Assembly: GCF_004310345.1 (NCBI RefSeq)
Contig: NZ_SISK01000011.1
Span: 44,969 to 108,968, forward strand
Length of the DNA: 64,000 bases
Reading direction: 5' to 3'
Source: Paracoccus subflavus
GTDB taxonomy: Bacteria > Pseudomonadota > Alphaproteobacteria > Rhodobacterales > Rhodobacteraceae
Positions 63,316 through 64,000 of the stretch are shown one piece after another. Every line of letters begins with the position of its first letter. Within the stretch, counting starts at the first letter, position 1. The translations under genes were made by a program, and so were the position numbers. A model generated the notes under the pieces. It was not told the DNA's origin. It did no database searches and saw only the letters and a program-made list of their open reading frames with translations.

Positions 63316-63885
63316 ATGCCCGACACGACGATTCGCCAGGCCACGCCCGAGGATCTGGCCCGCGCCCTGCCCCATGTGCTGGCGGCACCCAAGGATGACG
63401 CAACGGTCGAATGCCTGTGTTTTCGTCCGGGCTTCAACAAGCGGACATTCCCGGACCGCCTGACGCTGACGCGGGACAGGGGCATTCCCGGTGAGCGCTG
63501 GCTGACGATGCCGTGGCTGAAGCTGCCGGACGGATCGCCCGATCCGCGCATCCAGGTGTCGATCCTGCCGCGCAGGGTGATGGACGCGGTCTGGCTGGAC
63601 CGCGAGAACACCCTTCATCCCGGCGATACGATCATCTGCGACCTGGACATGTCCGAGGACAACCTGCCCGTGGGCTGCCTGTTGCAGGTGGGAACAGCGG
63701 TGGTGCGCGTGTCGGATGAATTCAACGATGGGTGCGTCAAGTGGAAGGTCCGCTATGGCCGCGCGGCCAAGGAATGGATCACCGCCCCCGGCCACCCCGC
63801 ATTGCGCCTGCGCGGCATCCTGTGTTCGATCGAACAGGACGGAGAGGTGGCCCTGGGCGACCGGATCCGCAAGCTGGCCGCCTAG
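63316..63885 (+). CDS. MOSC-like domain protein
   Basis: A 189-residue protein starting MPDTTIRQATPEDLARALPHVLA. The middle and C-terminal parts ('LTLTRDRGIPGERW', 'TLHPGDTIICDLDMSEDNLPVGCLLQVG', 'LRLRGILCSIEQDGEVALGDRI') resemble MOSC domains, which in YiiM-type proteins handle molybdenum-cofactor sulfur. The match is by pattern memory and not certain. Its TAG stop abuts the left end of the IS element, so the native end of the gene should be checked. Confidence 0.65.
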   Translation: MPDTTIRQATPEDLARALPHVLAAPKDDATVECLCFRPGFNKRTFPDRLTLTRDRGIPGERWLTMPWLKLPDGSPDPRIQVSILPRRVMDAVWLDRENTLHPGDTIICDLDMSEDNLPVGCLLQVGTAVVRVSDEFNDGCVKWKVRYGRAAKEWITAPGHPALRLRGILCSIEQDGEVALGDRIRKLAA

Positions 63886-64000
63886 TGTCTGGACCCATAA
63901 ACGGGATTCCCCGCTGGGCCGAAGTGTGATTCCCTGCGGTTTGAAGCAGGAGGACGGACATGGCTTCGGAGTTCTGGTTAAGCGACGCGCAGTTTGAACG
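63886..64000 (+). mobile_element. Left end of an IS5-like insertion sequence (truncated by the window)
   Basis: The element appears to begin just after CTAG at 63882-63885 with TGTCTGGACCCATAAACG, a plausible terminal inverted repeat, and contains the start of a transposase gene. The right end is outside the window, so the inverted repeats and target duplication cannot be compared. Confidence 0.65.
63960..64000 (+). CDS. IS5-family transposase, N-terminus only
   Basis: The first 13 codons, MASEFWLSDAQFE, preceded by a strong AGGAGG ribosome-binding site. 'FWLSDAQ' or 'YWLTDEQ' at the N-terminus is characteristic of IS5/IS427-group transposases (DUF4096-type start). The rest of the gene lies beyond the right edge. 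Confidence 0.75.
   Translation, partial: MASEFWLSDAQFE

Overview
The window is high-GC alphaproteobacterial chromosome, most probably Paracoccus or a close relative in the Rhodobacteraceae/Paracoccaceae. The basis is the Paracoccus-type cytochrome aa3 subunit II, the ctaC-ctaB-small ORF-ctaG order, a cysteine-poor Rhodobacteraceae-type IscR, a response regulator without the sigma-54 contact loop, and control sites of alphaproteobacterial type (CtrA TTAA-N7-TTAAC, LexA GAAC-N7-GAAC). Genes are densely packed, often with 4-nt ATGA or TGATG overlaps. Nearly all the DNA looks like stable core genome; the only clear mobile element is an IS entering at the right edge.

Layout. 0-2.7 kb (minus): cytochrome oxidase subunit II and assembly genes. 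2.8-8.2 kb (plus): tldD, dprA, topA. 8.3-9.7 kb: succinyl-CoA:3-ketoacid CoA transferase subunits. 9.8-17.9 kb: an unknown gene coupled to the complete ybgC-tolQRAB-pal-cpoB envelope operon, then tilS. 17.9-21.1 kb: ftsH, a chorismate mutase, folD. 21.1-27.8 kb (minus): ruvC-ruvA-htpX-ruvB and dnaE. 27.9-32.4 kb (plus): a BMP-family (nucleoside-type) ABC importer. 32.8-36.3 kb: purU, an M20 amidohydrolase and a membrane diguanylate cyclase. 36.3-42.2 kb: a peptide-type ABC importer whose fused double ATPase is divergent from the binding protein and permeases. 42.3-48.8 kb: uvrD, two small membrane proteins, deoC and a double-domain aldehyde dehydrogenase. 48.8-56.9 kb (minus): folE2, metZ, a DctB/DctD-like two-component pair, purQ, icd. 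57.1-64 kb: a hydrolase, iscR, an acyltransferase, tRNA-Met, gltX, a small zincin, a PfkB kinase, a conserved small protein, efp, a MOSC-like protein and the start of an IS5-like transposase.

Functional links. DNA maintenance is well represented (dprA, topA, ruvABC, dnaE, uvrD). The control sites connect it to SOS (LexA-type box before uvrD) and to the CtrA regulon (near-consensus site before dprA, exact consensus before the diguanylate cyclase). One-carbon and purine metabolism is scattered (folD, purU, folE2, purQ). The BMP importer together with deoC and its aldehyde dehydrogenase could support use of external nucleosides, though they lie 13 kb apart.

I found no clearly new multi-gene system. 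The best leads are the CtrA and LexA site placements, the GAFTGA-less DctD-like regulator, the isolated iscR with a two-site promoter region, a dispersed intergenic stem-loop repeat present twice, the fused aldehyde dehydrogenase beside deoC, and a 622-nt non-coding gap with an AT-rich island.
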